NCBI RefSeq assembly: GCF_000969605.1
Contig: NZ_JZUE01000007.1
Location: forward strand, 216,637-280,636
From: Aquincola tertiaricarbonis
GTDB taxonomy: Bacteria > Pseudomonadota > Gammaproteobacteria > Burkholderiales > Burkholderiaceae_C
Reading direction: 5' to 3'
DNA length: 64,000 bases
The translations under genes and the position numbers were made by a program. This document shows, piece by piece, positions 18,490-29,791 of this stretch. The notes under the pieces are model-generated. The model searched no databases. It was not told the DNA's origin and worked only from the letters and a program-made list of their open reading frames with translations. How positions within the stretch are numbered: position 1 is the first letter of the stretch; each line of letters begins with the position of its first letter.

Positions 18490-19475
18490 TTGGTCTTGGG
18501 CGCCGCGTCGTTCACCTTGACGCTGAACTTGCCGTCGAGGATGGCCTGCTGCTTGGCCATCACCTTGCTCTTCAACTCGGCCGGCAGCTTGGCGTCGAAG
18601 CTGCCCAGCGGCGCCAGCTCGCTGCCCTTGGCCTTCATCAGCGAGTACTTGCCGTAGTCCTCGGCCTTGAACTGCCCGGCCTTCACCGCGGCCAGCGCGG
18701 CGTCGATCGTCGGCTCCATGTGCCACAGGGCCGAGGCCACCACCGTCTCGGGGTACTTGTCCTGCGTGTTGATCACGTTGCCGATGGCCAGCACCTTGCG
18801 CTCCTTGGCCGCATCGCTCACGCCGAAGCGCTCGGCATAGAGCACGTCCACGCCCTTGTCCACCATCGCGAAGGCGGCTTCCTTGGCCTTGGGCGGATCG
18901 AACCAGCTGTTGATGAAGCTCACGGTGAAGGTGGCCTTGGGGTTCACCTCCTTGGCGCCTTCGATGAAGGCGTTCATGAGGCGGTTGACCTCGGGGATGG
19001 GGTAGCCGCCCACCAGGCCGATCTTGCCGCTCTTGCTCATGCCGCCGGCGATCATGCCGGTGAGGTAGGCGGGCTCCTGGATGTAGTTGTCGAACACCGA
19101 GAAGTTCGGCGCCTGCGGCTTGCCGCTGCTGCCCATCAGGAAGGCGACCTTGGGGTAGTCCTTGGCCACCTTGCGGGCCGCGGCCTCCACCGCGAAGGAT
19201 TCACCGACGATGAGCACGTTGCCCTGCTCGGCGTACTGGCGCATCACGCGCTCGTAGTCGGCATTGGCCACGTTCTCGCTGAACACGTACTCCACCTCGC
19301 CGCGGCCGGCGGCGGCCTTCAACGCCTTGTCGATGCGGCTGACCCACTGCTGCTCCACCGGCACGGTGTAGATGGCGGCGACCTTCATCTTCGACTGTGC
19401 GAAGGCAGGCAGGGCCGCCAGGCCCGCGGCGCAGGCGGCGAGCGCGATGAGGGTTCGGCGTAGAGCGGTGGGCAT
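18486..19475 (-). CDS. BMP family (PnrA-like) nucleoside-binding protein
   Basis: Periplasmic binding protein, 329 residues, of the basic membrane protein family; characterised relatives bind purine or pyrimidine nucleosides. The signal peptide is cleaved near ALPAFAQ (about residue 26) with no lipobox cysteine, so it is soluble rather than a lipoprotein. Mature features include VAAIYTVPVEQQWVSRIDKAL, NVLIVGESFA and KIGLVGGYPIPEVNRLMNAFIEGAKEVNP. It is the first gene of the transporter operon. The start at 19475 gives the correct signal peptide; the longer open frame upstream does not. Confidence 0.93.
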   Translation of the reverse strand: MPTALRRTLIALAACAAGLAALPAFAQSKMKVAAIYTVPVEQQWVSRIDKALKAAAGRGEVEYVFSENVANADYERVMRQYAEQGNVLIVGESFAVEAAARKVAKDYPKVAFLMGSSGKPQAPNFSVFDNYIQEPAYLTGMIAGGMSKSGKIGLVGGYPIPEVNRLMNAFIEGAKEVNPKATFTVSFINSWFDPPKAKEAAFAMVDKGVDVLYAERFGVSDAAKERKVLAIGNVINTQDKYPETVVASALWHMEPTIDAALAAVKAGQFKAEDYGKYSLMKAKGSELAPLGSFDAKLPAELKSKVMAKQQAILDGKFSVKVNDAAPKTK

Positions 19476-19510
19476 CGAGGACTCCAAGGCAAGACCGGCG
19501 AAAAGTAGCC

Positions 19511-19524
19511 GTGTGAATCTACAC
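19511..19524. promoter_or_regulatory. Short inverted repeat in the divergent promoter region
   Basis: GTGT-N6-ACAC lies 36 bases upstream of the BMP binding protein start and 100 bases upstream of the divergent DUF898 gene. The 148-base gap holds the only obvious place for promoters of both operons. The arms are short, so the element could be chance. A GntR-, LacI- or Crp-type site is possible. Confidence 0.25.
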
Positions 19525-19623
19525 AAAGCAATTGCCATTCCGTGGTGCGCACAATGGCTCGCACGGGCGCGACAGAGGCAGGAAGGCAGTGGTCGCCGCA
19601 ACCTCCCACCGAAAGGGATCACC

Positions 19624-20817
19624 ATGGCCTCCCTCCCCCCTGCCGCCGCGCTCGTGGTCACCAGAAGGCAGCGGCTCGACATCCGGTTCACCGGCTCCGG
19701 CAGCGAGTATTTCCGCATCTGGATCGTCAACCTGCTGCTCACCATTTTCACGCTGGGCGTGTACCACCCGTGGGCCAAGGTGAGGCGGCTGCGCTACTTC
19801 CACGGCAACACCCTGGTGGGCGGCCATCCGCTGGACTTTCACGGCGAGCCTCGCCAGATGGTGAAGGGCACCGCGGTGGTCGGGGCCTTCGTGCTCGTCT
19901 ACGCGGTGGCGGGCAGCTTCAGACCCGGGGCGCAGGCCGTGCTGGTGCTGGCGGCGCTGGTGGCGACACCTGCCCTGCTCTGGGCCGCCCTGCGCTTTCG
20001 GCTGTCGCACACCAGCTGGCGCGGCCTGCGCTTCGGCTTCACCGGCACGCTGGCCGGCGCGTACCGCAGCCAGTGGCCGGTGCTGCCCCCGCTGGCGCTG
20101 CTGTTGGCGGTGGCGCTGGGCACGGCCGCCACGGCGTCGGCACCGTCCTCCGGCGCACGCGGGGCCGCTGCGCTGGCCGGGGTGATGCTGCTGGGCCTGG
20201 CCATGGTGCCGCTGTGGGCGCACCAGCAGGCCCGCTACCGGCTGGACCATGCCGCCTTCGCCGAGCTGCATGCGCCCCTGCAGGCCGGCGCCGGCCGCTT
20301 CTACGGCGTCTTCGTGCGCACCGCCGGGGTGGCATTGCTGGTCGCGCTGGCCGTCGGGCTGGCCGCGGCCGGCATCGCATGGCGCACCGCGACGCCGCAG
20401 GAGGGTGCCGGCCCGCGCATGCTGCTGCAGTGGTTGATGCAGCCCACCGCATGGTTCACCGGCGCTGCACTGGTCGTCGCCTACCTCGCCCTGCTGTGGT
20501 CGGTGAGGGCCTACCACGCCAGCCGCATGCAGAACGCCATCTGGCACGGCGCCGGCAGCGAGTACGTCCGCTTCCACAGCCGGCTGGCGTTCCTGCCGAT
20601 GTTCGGCGTGTCGCTGAAGAACCTGCTGCTGCTGGTGCTGACGCTGGGCCTGTACTGGCCGTTCGCGCAGGTGGCGATGGCGCGGCTGCGCCTGGAAGCG
20701 GTGTGGATCGAGCTGTTCGTCGACATCGACGCGCTGGCCTCCAAGCAACGCGGCGGTGCGTCACGTGCCGTGGGCGACGCCGGCGCCGACGCCATCGGCA
20801 TGGACATCGGCCTGTGA
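19624..20817 (+). CDS. YjgN/DUF898 family membrane protein
   Basis: Multi-pass inner-membrane protein, 397 residues, of the DUF898 (YjgN) family with unknown function. The family repeat appears twice: FTGSGSEYFRIWIVNLLLTIFTLGVYHPWAKVRRLRYF near residues 20-60 and WHGAGSEYVRFHSRLAFLPMFGVSLKNLLLLVLTLGLYWPFAQV near 305-355, each with a helix and WPFA or HPWA turn. Up to eight hydrophobic segments are seen. The stop overlaps the start of an M48 protease as GTGA, a pairing I know from other proteobacteria; the two may act together on envelope proteins. Confidence 0.92.
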   Translation: MASLPPAAALVVTRRQRLDIRFTGSGSEYFRIWIVNLLLTIFTLGVYHPWAKVRRLRYFHGNTLVGGHPLDFHGEPRQMVKGTAVVGAFVLVYAVAGSFRPGAQAVLVLAALVATPALLWAALRFRLSHTSWRGLRFGFTGTLAGAYRSQWPVLPPLALLLAVALGTAATASAPSSGARGAAALAGVMLLGLAMVPLWAHQQARYRLDHAAFAELHAPLQAGAGRFYGVFVRTAGVALLVALAVGLAAAGIAWRTATPQEGAGPRMLLQWLMQPTAWFTGAALVVAYLALLWSVRAYHASRMQNAIWHGAGSEYVRFHSRLAFLPMFGVSLKNLLLLVLTLGLYWPFAQVAMARLRLEAVWIELFVDIDALASKQRGGASRAVGDAGADAIGMDIGL

Positions 20818-21903
20818 CGGCACCCCTGCGCCCGGACGACATCGGGCCCGGCCGCACCATGGACGTGCGGTACTTCGACGGCCGCAGCGCCCGTGCGCAT
20901 GCAGCACGCGCCTGCATCCAGGGCCGCGCGCTGCTGGTCCTGCCCGGCGCAGGCGCAGGCGCAGACGCCGGCTTCGAGCCGGTGAAGGTGCCGCTGGCCG
21001 ACGTGCGCTGGTCAGAGCGCCAGCGCCATGGCCCGCGCCAGGCGGAGCTGCCCGGCGGCGCCAGCCTGCAAGCCGCTGACGCCGCCGCCTGGGACGCCTG
21101 GCGCCGCGGCGCCGGCGCCACCGACTCGTTGGTCGTGCGGGCGCAGCAGAGCTGGCGCGGCGTCGTGCTGGCCGGCCTGCTGCTCATCGCGGGCGGCGTC
21201 GCGGGCTACCTGTGGGGCCTGCCGCTTGGGGCACAGGCTGCGGTGGCCGTGCTGCCACATGCGGTGGACGAACAGGTGGGCCAGAAGCTGATGGCCACGC
21301 TCGACGCCGAACTGTTCGAGCCCTCGCGCCTGCCGGACGGTGCGCGGCGCCGGTGGCTCGACCGCTTCCAGCGCGCGGCGACGTCCGCCCATGCACCGCA
21401 GGCGCCACCGCCGCACCGTGTGCTGTTCCGCCACAGCCCGAAGCTGGGCGCCAATGCGCTCGCCCTGCCCGGCGGCACCATCGTCTTCACCGACGCGCTC
21501 GTGCAGCGTTTCGAGCGTGACCGGGACCAGGGCGAGCCGGTGCTGGTGGGTGTGTTCGCACACGAGCTGGGCCATGTCGCGCACCGGCACGGCATGCGCT
21601 CGCTGGTGCAGGCGTCGGTGCTGGTGGTGGCGGGCTCGCTGCTGATCGGCGACATCAGCAGCGTGGCCGGCGCGCTGTCGGTCGGCCTGGCGCAGCTGGG
21701 CTACTCGCGCGACTTCGAGCGCGAGGCCGACGCAGACGCGATCCATGCCATGCAGGCCGACGGCCTCGACCCCGCGCAGATGGCCCGGCTGTTCGAAGCG
21801 CTGCGCGAAGATGCGCCCGGGGCGCCCATGACGCTGCTGCGCATCGCCCTCGCCAGCCACCCGGACGACGCCGAGCGCGTGCGGCGCTTCACCGAGGCCG
21901 GCC

Positions 21904-21914
<11 letters not shown>
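20814..21914 (+). CDS. Membrane-anchored M48 family metallopeptidase
   Basis: Zinc protease of 366 residues. The N-terminal 110 residues form a small non-catalytic domain, followed by a membrane helix near 113-135 (GVVLAGLLLIAGGVAGYLWGL). The M48 domain has the zinc motif HELGH at 250-254 and the downstream ligand in EREADADAIHAM. LALPGGTIVFTDALV is typical of M48C/Oma1-type enzymes. The GTG start overlaps the DUF898 stop. Probably an envelope quality-control protease; the substrate is unknown. Confidence 0.92.
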
Positions 21915-23321
<1,407 letters not shown>

Positions 23322-23358
23322 ACCACGGCGCGCGGGGGGTGGGCAAGCGCCCGCTGCC

Positions 23359-23370
23359 TAGAATCGCCGC
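23359..23370 (+). promoter_or_regulatory. TAGAAT -10 element immediately before pyrF
   Basis: TAGAAT (23359-23364) ends six bases before the pyrF ATG. If it is a sigma-70 -10 box, transcription would begin at or next to the start codon and give a leaderless mRNA. The 14 bases CGCTGCCTAGAATC are identical to those before ampG (42110-42123). No good -35 element is visible and no Shine-Dalgarno sequence fits between. Confidence 0.45.
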
Positions 23371-24198
23371 ATGAACTTTGTCTCAGCGCTCCGGCAGGCC
23401 GCCCGCACCCAGGATTCGATGCTTTGCGTGGGGCTGGACCCCGATCCGGCGCGGTTTCCGGGCGCATGGGCCGGTGACGCCGGCCGCATCTTCGATTTCT
23501 GCGCCGCCATCGTCGATGCCACGCACGACCTCGTGTGCGCCTTCAAGCCGCAGATCGCCTACTTCCATGCCCACCGGGCGGAAGACCAGCTGGAGCGGCT
23601 GATCGCCCACATCCGCCGCGTGGCACCCGCGGTGCCGGTGATCCTCGACGCCAAGCGCGGCGACATCGGCGCCACCGCCGAGCAGTACGCGCGCGAGGCC
23701 TTCGAGCGCTACCAGGCGCATGCGGTCACGCTGTCGCCGTTCATGGGCTTCGATTCCATCGAGCCCTACCTGCGCCATGAGGGCCGCGGCGCCATCCTGC
23801 TGTGCCGCACCTCGAATGCCGGCGGCAGCGACCTGCAGGCCCAGCGCCTGGCCAGCGGCGAACCACTGTTCGAGCACATCGCCCGCCTGGCCGCCGGCCC
23901 CTGGAATGCCAACGGCCAGATCGGCCTGGTGGTGGGCGCCACCTTCCCCGCCGAGGTGGCCCGTGTGCGCGAACTGGCGCCCACGCTGCCGCTGCTGATC
24001 CCCGGCGTGGGGGCGCAGGGCGGCGACGCCGAGGCCACGGTGCGCGCCGGCTGGCGGCCGGAGGGCCCGATCATCGTGTCCTCCTCCCGCGCCGTGCTGT
24101 ATGCCTCCCGCGGCGACGACTTCGCGGCCGCCGCGCGCGCCGCGGCGCTGGCCACGCGGGACACCTTGAACGCGGCACGGCCTGGCACGCCGGCCTGA
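23371..24198 (+). CDS. pyrF: Orotidine 5'-phosphate decarboxylase (class 2)
   Basis: Last step of UMP synthesis: OMP to UMP plus CO2. The 275 residues fit the longer class 2 type. The catalytic [10 protein letters not shown] motif carries the conserved Lys/Asp set, [11 protein letters not shown] starts the barrel and [17 protein letters not shown] contributes a further active-site lysine. [18 protein letters not shown] and [12 protein letters not shown] bind phosphate. The ATG follows a -10-like element so closely that it may be translated from a leaderless mRNA. Confidence 0.97.
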   Translation: MNFVSALRQAARTQDSMLCVGLDPDPARFPGAWAGDAGRIFDFCAAIVDATHDLVCAFKPQIAYFHAHRAEDQLERLIAHIRRVAPAVPVILDAKRGDIGATAEQYAREAFERYQAHAVTLSPFMGFDSIEPYLRHEGRGAILLCRTSNAGGSDLQAQRLASGEPLFEHIARLAAGPWNANGQIGLVVGATFPAEVARVRELAPTLPLLIPGVGAQGGDAEATVRAGWRPEGPIIVSSSRAVLYASRGDDFAAAARAAALATRDTLNAARPGTPA

Positions 24199-24214
24199 CG
24201 CGGGCGGCGGCCCG

Positions 24215-27200
24215 GTGAAACCGTCACCACTGGCCGACCCGCTGCCGTCGGTGCGCGCGCTCGTGGCGCGCTACTTCTACGGCACGGTGGGCGTGGCATC
24301 GCTGGCGGCAGCCGCCCTGCTGCTGCTGGCCCAGCCCGGCCCGCTGACGCAGCGCGGCCTGCTGGGCGGCGGCTTCCTGCTGCTGGCCCTGGCCGGTGCG
24401 CTGCTGCAGCGCCATCGCGGCCCGGTGATCGACCTCGCGGTGATGCCGGTGGCCCTGGGCACGATCGCGCTCATCACGCTCACCAGCCTCAGTTTCGAAT
24501 GGGGCCTGAACAGCGCGGCCATCGGCTTCTACAGCCTGCTCACCTGCACCGCCTGCGCCATCTCCACGGTGCGGCGCGGCACGCTGGTGGCCGCCGGAGG
24601 CGCGCTGTCGCTGGCGGTGCTGGCGCTGGCCGAGCACCGGCAGTGGATCCTCGGCGCCACCGCCGTGGCCGACATCCCGCTGCTGCGCCGGCTGCTCAAC
24701 CAGTGGCTGCTGCTGGCCGCCGGCCTGGCCTGCGGCGCGCTGCTGGCGCGGGTGCTGCGCCACCACGTGGGCGCCAGCGCCGAGCGGGAGCAGCGCTTCG
24801 TCGGGCTGCTGGGCATCGCCGCCGATGCCTACTGGGAGCTGGACACGGCCTTCCGCATCGTGCACCTGTCCATCCGCGCCGGCGACCACCGCTTCGAGCC
24901 CGAGGTGCCGCCGCCGCAGGTCGCGCCCTGGGAGCTGCCCGGCCGCCTGTTCGACGACGAGGTGCTGGACGCGCTGCGCGCCGACCTGCAGGCGCGGCGC
25001 CCGTTCCGCGAGGTGCATGTGCGCGAGCTGCAGCCCGACGGCAGCATCCGCCATGAGGTGCTGAGCGGCGAGCCCCGCTTCGACCGCCGCGGCGTGTTTG
25101 TCGGCTACTGGGGCGTGTCGCGCGACGTCACCCTGGACATGCGCGCCCGCGCGGCGCTGGTGGCCACCGAGGTGCGCTACCAGGAGCTGTTCAGCCGCCT
25201 GCCCTCGCCGCTGCTGCTGCACCGCCAGGGCCGGGTGCTCGACGCCAACCCCGCGGCGGCCGCGCTGTTCGGCTACCGCGACCTGGCGTCGATGCTGGGG
25301 CAGGACGTGTTCGCCGCGCTCAAGCCGGCCTCGGACCAGGCCGCCGCCGGCAGCCCGGACCTGGTGCCGGCCGAATTCAGCCTCACCACGCTGGACGGCC
25401 GCCAGCGCACGGTGAGGGTGTCCGGCGTGGCGGTGGAAGCCGATGGCCAGCCGGCCATGCTCACCAGCTTCATGGACGACACCGAGCGCCGCAGCGCCGA
25501 GGAAGCGGTGCGCCGCTCCGAGGCGCTGCTGTCGCACCTGGTGGCCACCAGCCCCGACGTCATCACGCTGACCGAGATGGCCAGCCAGCGCTACGTGATG
25601 GTGAACGACACCTTCGTGCGGCTGAGCGGCTATGCGATGGACGAGGTCATCGGCCGCAGCGCGGCGGAGCTGGGCATCTGGGCCTCGCCCCAGGACCGCG
25701 CCCACATCGTGCAGGCGCTGGAGCATGCGCCGGTGGTGCGCGACCTGCCCACGCACTTCCGCACCAAGGACGGCCAGCGACTGGACATGGTGGTGTCGGC
25801 CGCCCGCTTCGAGATGGACGGCCGCCAGTACCTGGTGCTGAATGCGCGCGACGTGACGGTGGCCGAGCGCTCCCGGCTGGAGCGCGAGGCCATCCTGGAG
25901 AACGCCTCCATCGGCATCGCGCTCACCCGCGCCCGCATCTTCCAGCTGGCCAACCCGCGCTTCGAGCAGATGTTCGGCTGGCCGCGCGGCACCCTGCCCG
26001 GCCATGCCGGCCGCGCGGTGTGGCCCGACGACGAGGCCTATGCCACGATGAGCCGCGCCATCGGCCCCCGGCTGGCGCGCGGCGAGCAGGTGGAGTACGA
26101 GGCGCCGATGCGCCGCTACGACGGCAGCACCTTCCTGTGCCGCCTGCTGGCCCGCGCGGTGGACCCCGACCATCCCAGCGGCGGCAGCACCATCTGGATC
26201 GCCGACGACGTGACCGAGCGCCGCGGCGTGGAACAGGCGCTGGCCAAGGCCCGCGACGAGGCGGAGGCCGCCAGCCAGGCCAAGAGCGCCTTCCTGGCCA
26301 ACACCAGCCACGAGATCCGCACGCCGCTCAATGCGCTGGTGGGCCTGGCCCGGCTGGCGCGCCAGCCCGACCTGGACGAAGGCCGCCGCGGCCAGTACCT
26401 GGAGCAGATCGTCGACAGCGCCAAGCAGCTGTCGGCCATCATCTCCGACATCCTCGACCTGTCGAAGGTGGAGGCCGGCAAGCTGCGGCTGGAGACGGTG
26501 CCCTTCGACCTGCATGCGCTGCTGGCCAACCTGCACCGCGGCAGCATCGGCCCGGCCGAGGCGCGCGGCCTGCACCTGCAGATGCAGGTGGACGAGCAGC
26601 TGCCGCGCCGCGTGCTGGGCGACCCGGTGCGGGTGCGGCAGATCGTCGGCAACTTCATGAGCAATGCGCTGAAGTTCACCGCCAGCGGCGGCGTGACCCT
26701 GCGCGCGCGGCCGGCGCGCCGGCCGCGCAGCGGCTCGCCCGATCCGCTGGGCAGCGAGACCCGGCTGCGCATCGAGGTCATCGACACCGGCCCCGGCATC
26801 GACGCCGCCACGCAGGCCCGGCTGTTCCAGCCCTTCACCCAGGGCGACGAATCCACCACCCGGCGCTACGGCGGCACCGGGCTGGGCCTGTCCATCTGCC
26901 GGCAGCTGGCCTCGCTGATGGACGGCGAGGTGGGCGTCAACAGCGAGCCGGGCCGCGGCAGCTGCTTCTGGGTGGAGTTGCCGCTGCCTTCCAGCGAGGA
27001 CGACGGCACGCCCTCGGCCTTCGGACCGCTGGATGCCAGCAGCCCGCTGGCCGGCCGCCGCGTGCTGATGGTGGAGGACAACCCGGTCAACATGATGATC
27101 GGCGTGGCGCTGCTGGAGCGCTGGGGCGTGGAGGTCGAGCAGGCCGTGGACGGTCGTGCGGCGGTGGAAGCCGTGCGCCGCGCGGCCGCCTCGGGCCGCC

Positions 27201-27442
27201 TGTTCGACGCGGTGCTGATGGATGTGCAGATGCCGGTGATGAGCGGCCATGAGGCCACGCGGCTGCTGCGCCAGCAGTTCGACGCACGGGCGCTGCCCAT
27301 CCTGGCGCTGACCGCGGCGGCCCTGGTGTCCGAGCGCGAACAGGCGCTGGCCGCCGGCATGAACGACTTCCTCACCAAGCCCATCGATCCCGCGCGGCTG
27401 CATGCGGCGCTGGCCGAGGTGATGAACGTGGGCGGCCTGTAG
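24215..27442 (+). CDS. Hybrid sensor histidine kinase with membrane sensor, multiple PAS domains and receiver
   Basis: A 1075-residue signalling protein. About six membrane helices lie within residues 15-185, followed by four PAS-like units between about 195 and 670 (for example FSRLPSPLLLHRQGRVLDANPAAAALFGY, and YVMVNDTFVRLSGYAMDEVIGRS). Then come HisKA with phospho-acceptor H699 (NTSHEIRTPLNAL), HATPase (NFMSNALKFTASGG, DTGPGID, GGTGLGLSICRQL) and a C-terminal receiver with acceptor D1003 (VLMDVQMPVMSGHEA). The GTG start is 16 bases after pyrF. No partner output protein is adjacent, so phosphate probably passes to a distant phosphotransfer protein. Confidence 0.93.
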   Translation: MKPSPLADPLPSVRALVARYFYGTVGVASLAAAALLLLAQPGPLTQRGLLGGGFLLLALAGALLQRHRGPVIDLAVMPVALGTIALITLTSLSFEWGLNSAAIGFYSLLTCTACAISTVRRGTLVAAGGALSLAVLALAEHRQWILGATAVADIPLLRRLLNQWLLLAAGLACGALLARVLRHHVGASAEREQRFVGLLGIAADAYWELDTAFRIVHLSIRAGDHRFEPEVPPPQVAPWELPGRLFDDEVLDALRADLQARRPFREVHVRELQPDGSIRHEVLSGEPRFDRRGVFVGYWGVSRDVTLDMRARAALVATEVRYQELFSRLPSPLLLHRQGRVLDANPAAAALFGYRDLASMLGQDVFAALKPASDQAAAGSPDLVPAEFSLTTLDGRQRTVRVSGVAVEADGQPAMLTSFMDDTERRSAEEAVRRSEALLSHLVATSPDVITLTEMASQRYVMVNDTFVRLSGYAMDEVIGRSAAELGIWASPQDRAHIVQALEHAPVVRDLPTHFRTKDGQRLDMVVSAARFEMDGRQYLVLNARDVTVAERSRLEREAILENASIGIALTRARIFQLANPRFEQMFGWPRGTLPGHAGRAVWPDDEAYATMSRAIGPRLARGEQVEYEAPMRRYDGSTFLCRLLARAVDPDHPSGGSTIWIADDVTERRGVEQALAKARDEAEAASQAKSAFLANTSHEIRTPLNALVGLARLARQPDLDEGRRGQYLEQIVDSAKQLSAIISDILDLSKVEAGKLRLETVPFDLHALLANLHRGSIGPAEARGLHLQMQVDEQLPRRVLGDPVRVRQIVGNFMSNALKFTASGGVTLRARPARRPRSGSPDPLGSETRLRIEVIDTGPGIDAATQARLFQPFTQGDESTTRRYGGTGLGLSICRQLASLMDGEVGVNSEPGRGSCFWVELPLPSSEDDGTPSAFGPLDASSPLAGRRVLMVEDNPVNMMIGVALLERWGVEVEQAVDGRAAVEAVRRAAASGRLFDAVLMDVQMPVMSGHEATRLLRQQFDARALPILALTAAALVSEREQALAAGMNDFLTKPIDPARLHAALAEVMNVGGL

Positions 27443-27548
27443 GGCCGGTGCATCCGGCGCCCAAAGTGGTGCAGCCCGCCGGGCATGCGAATTGCGCATG
27501 ACCCGCGGTCTCGATCACCCCCTTTTGCCGCCTGGAGTCGGTTCGATC

Positions 27549-28619
27549 ATGCAGTTGTTCCCTCACGCCCGCTTGCCCCACGCGCTGCTGTGCGCCTTGT
27601 TCGCGGGCCTGGCCGGCAGTGCCGTCCATGCACAGTCCTCGGTGTCCATCTACGGCCTGGTGGACCTGTCCGCAGGCCAGTTCCAGAACGCCGGTGAAGC
27701 CAAGCTCAAGCGCGTGGAAAGCGGCCGCATGGCCACCAGCTACATCGGCTTCGCCGGCACGGAGGACCTGGGCGGCGGCCTCAAGGCCACCTTCGCGCTG
27801 GAGAGCTTCTTCCTTGCCGACAGCGGCACGTCGGGCCGCTTCGGCCCCGACGTGTTCTGGGCCCGCGCCGCCAACGTGGGCGTGGCCGGTGCCTTCGGCT
27901 CCCTGCGTGCGGGCCGTGCCGGCACGCCGCTGTTCGTGTCCACGCTGCTGTTCAATCCGTTCGGCGATTCCTTCGGCTATTCGCCGGCCATCCGCCAGTG
28001 GTACAGCAATAACAAGGGCGCGGGCAACCGCATCTTCCAGACGCCGCTGATCGGCGATTCCGGCTGGAGCAATGCGGTGTTCTACGGCACGCCGAAGTTC
28101 GGCGGCTTCAGCGCCAACGTGGCCGTGTCGGCCGGCGAAGGCGGTGTCAACCGCGGCCCGAACTACGGCGGCAACCTGCTCTATACCGGCGGGCCCCTCG
28201 CGGCCACCGTGGCCTACCAGCATGTGGAGGCCAACGGCCCGGGCGGCAACAGCCTGCTCAACTTCCCCGGCTTCGACAAGCAGACCGCCTGGCAGCTGGG
28301 CGCTTCCTACAGCCTGGCGATGGCCAAGCTGTTCCTGCAGTATGGCGAGATCACCACCGACGCCACCACCGAGGTGAAGACCCGCAATGCGCAGGTGGGT
28401 GCCTCGGTGCCGGTGGGCGCGGTGGGTGCGGTGCTGGCGTCCTACGGCGAATCGAAGCGCGAAGCCGGCCTGGCCGACTACACGAGCAAGACGCTCACCG
28501 TGGCCTACGACCACAGCTTCTCCAAGCGCACCGATGCCTACCTGCTGGTGATGACGGACAAGCTCACCGGCTTCGACACCGGCCACACCTACACGGTGGG
28601 CCTGCGCCACAAGTTCTGA
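27549..28619 (+). CDS. General porin (Gram-negative porin family)
   Basis: Outer-membrane trimeric porin of the betaproteobacterial OmpC-like family, 356 residues. The signal peptide is cleaved near AVHAQ, then SSVSIYGLVDLSAGQF, the hallmark first strand. TSYIGFAGTEDLGGGLKATFALESFF and the final strand TYTVGLRHKF with C-terminal F are typical. The ATG at 27549 was chosen because the signal peptide begins there and GGAG lies upstream; in-frame upstream starts only add non-homologous residues. A hairpin follows 22 bases after the stop. Confidence 0.93.
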   Translation: MQLFPHARLPHALLCALFAGLAGSAVHAQSSVSIYGLVDLSAGQFQNAGEAKLKRVESGRMATSYIGFAGTEDLGGGLKATFALESFFLADSGTSGRFGPDVFWARAANVGVAGAFGSLRAGRAGTPLFVSTLLFNPFGDSFGYSPAIRQWYSNNKGAGNRIFQTPLIGDSGWSNAVFYGTPKFGGFSANVAVSAGEGGVNRGPNYGGNLLYTGGPLAATVAYQHVEANGPGGNSLLNFPGFDKQTAWQLGASYSLAMAKLFLQYGEITTDATTEVKTRNAQVGASVPVGAVGAVLASYGESKREAGLADYTSKTLTVAYDHSFSKRTDAYLLVMTDKLTGFDTGHTYTVGLRHKF

Positions 28620-28640
28620 CGGCGATCGGTCCGTCGGCCT

Positions 28641-28669
28641 CCCGGCTGCGGTTCCTCCCCGCAGCCGGG
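28641..28669. terminator. Strong hairpin between convergent porin and Bug receptor genes
   Basis: A perfect 11-base-pair inverted repeat (CCCGGCTGCGG and its complement) with a 7-base loop sits between two convergent stops. No T-run is present on either side, so it may act as a bidirectional mRNA 3' structure or Rho-linked terminator. Confidence 0.55.
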
Positions 28670-28682
28670 TCCGGCCTCCGCC

Positions 28683-29681
28683 TCAGTCCACCTTGGCGCC
28701 GGACACCTTCACCACCTGCGCCCACTTGGCCGTCTCGGCCTCGATGAGCTTGGCGAACTCGGCCGGCGTGTTGCCGCTGGGAATCGCGCCCTGCGACAGC
28801 AGCCGCTCCTTCAGCGCCGCGCCGGCCATGGCCTTGGCGGTTTCCTGCTGGATGCGGTTGACCACGTCGGCCGGCGTGCCGGCCGGCGCCAGCAGGCCGA
28901 ACCAGCTGCTGGCCTCGTAGCCCTTGACCGGGCCCGCCTCGGCGATGGTGGGCACCTCGGGCAGCGCCTGCGAGCGCACCGCGCTGGTCACCGCCAGCGC
29001 CTTCAGCTTGCCGGCCTTGATCTGCTGCATCGACGACGGCAGGTTGTCGAACATCAGGTCCATGTTGCCGCCGATCAGGTCGATCAGCGCCGGGCCGGAG
29101 CCGCGGTACGGGAAGTGCACCATGTAGCTGCCGGTGTTGGCCTTGAACAGCTCGCCCGCCAGGTGGATGGAGGTGCCGTTGCCCGAACTGGCCATGTTCA
29201 GCTTGCCCGGGTTGGCCTTGGCGTACTTGATCAGGTCCGCCACGTTGCGGATGCCGTACTGCTCGGCCTTGGCCGGGTTGATCACCAGCACGTTGGGCAC
29301 CGCGGCCACCAGCGTCACCGGCGCGAAGTCCTTGATCGGGTCGTACGGCAGCTTGGGGTACAGCGACTGGTTGATGCCGTGGGTGCCCACGGTGCCCATC
29401 AGCAGCGTGTGGCCGTCGGGCGCGGACTTGGCCACCTCGGCCGCGCCGATGTTGCCGCCGGCGCCGGGCTTGTTGTCGACCACGAAGGGCTGGCCGAAGA
29501 CCTTCTGCAGTTCGGGCGCCAGCGCGCGCGCGAGGATGTCGGTGGTGCCGCCGGCCGCGAACGGCACGACGATGCGGACGGGCTTGCTCGGCCAGGCGGC
29601 CTGGGCCAGCGAGGCGAATGGCGCGGCGGCCAGCGGTGCGGCGGCCCATGCGGCCAGCCAGGTGCGGCGGGTGATGCTCAT
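28683..29681 (-). CDS. Bug family (TctC-like) tripartite tricarboxylate receptor
   Basis: Periplasmic receptor of 332 residues from the Bug family, greatly expanded in Burkholderiales. The signal peptide [28 protein letters not shown] carries a twin-arginine-like start. Family motifs are [50 protein letters not shown] and [24 protein letters not shown]. No tctAB membrane genes are adjacent, so it is an orphan receptor. The ligand, usually a carboxylate, cannot be predicted. Confidence 0.93.
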   Translation of the reverse strand: MSITRRTWLAAWAAAPLAAAPFASLAQAAWPSKPVRIVVPFAAGGTTDILARALAPELQKVFGQPFVVDNKPGAGGNIGAAEVAKSAPDGHTLLMGTVGTHGINQSLYPKLPYDPIKDFAPVTLVAAVPNVLVINPAKAEQYGIRNVADLIKYAKANPGKLNMASSGNGTSIHLAGELFKANTGSYMVHFPYRGSGPALIDLIGGNMDLMFDNLPSSMQQIKAGKLKALAVTSAVRSQALPEVPTIAEAGPVKGYEASSWFGLLAPAGTPADVVNRIQQETAKAMAGAALKERLLSQGAIPSGNTPAEFAKLIEAETAKWAQVVKVSGAKVD

Positions 29682-29791
29682 GATCCCTTGTCTACCTCAG
29701 GTACTGCGAGAAGGACCTGAGTGTGCAGCAGCGCCATGGCGCGCCTGCCGGGGGATATCACGGTGGGCCGGGCACAGGCCGGCCGCGCGAC

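Noticed and set aside
24224..27499. A 1091-residue open frame on the minus strand opposite the hybrid kinase
   Set aside because: Its composition (His, Arg, Gln, Ala-rich, no family motif) is that of an antisense shadow in high-GC DNA; the plus-strand kinase has clear domains throughout.
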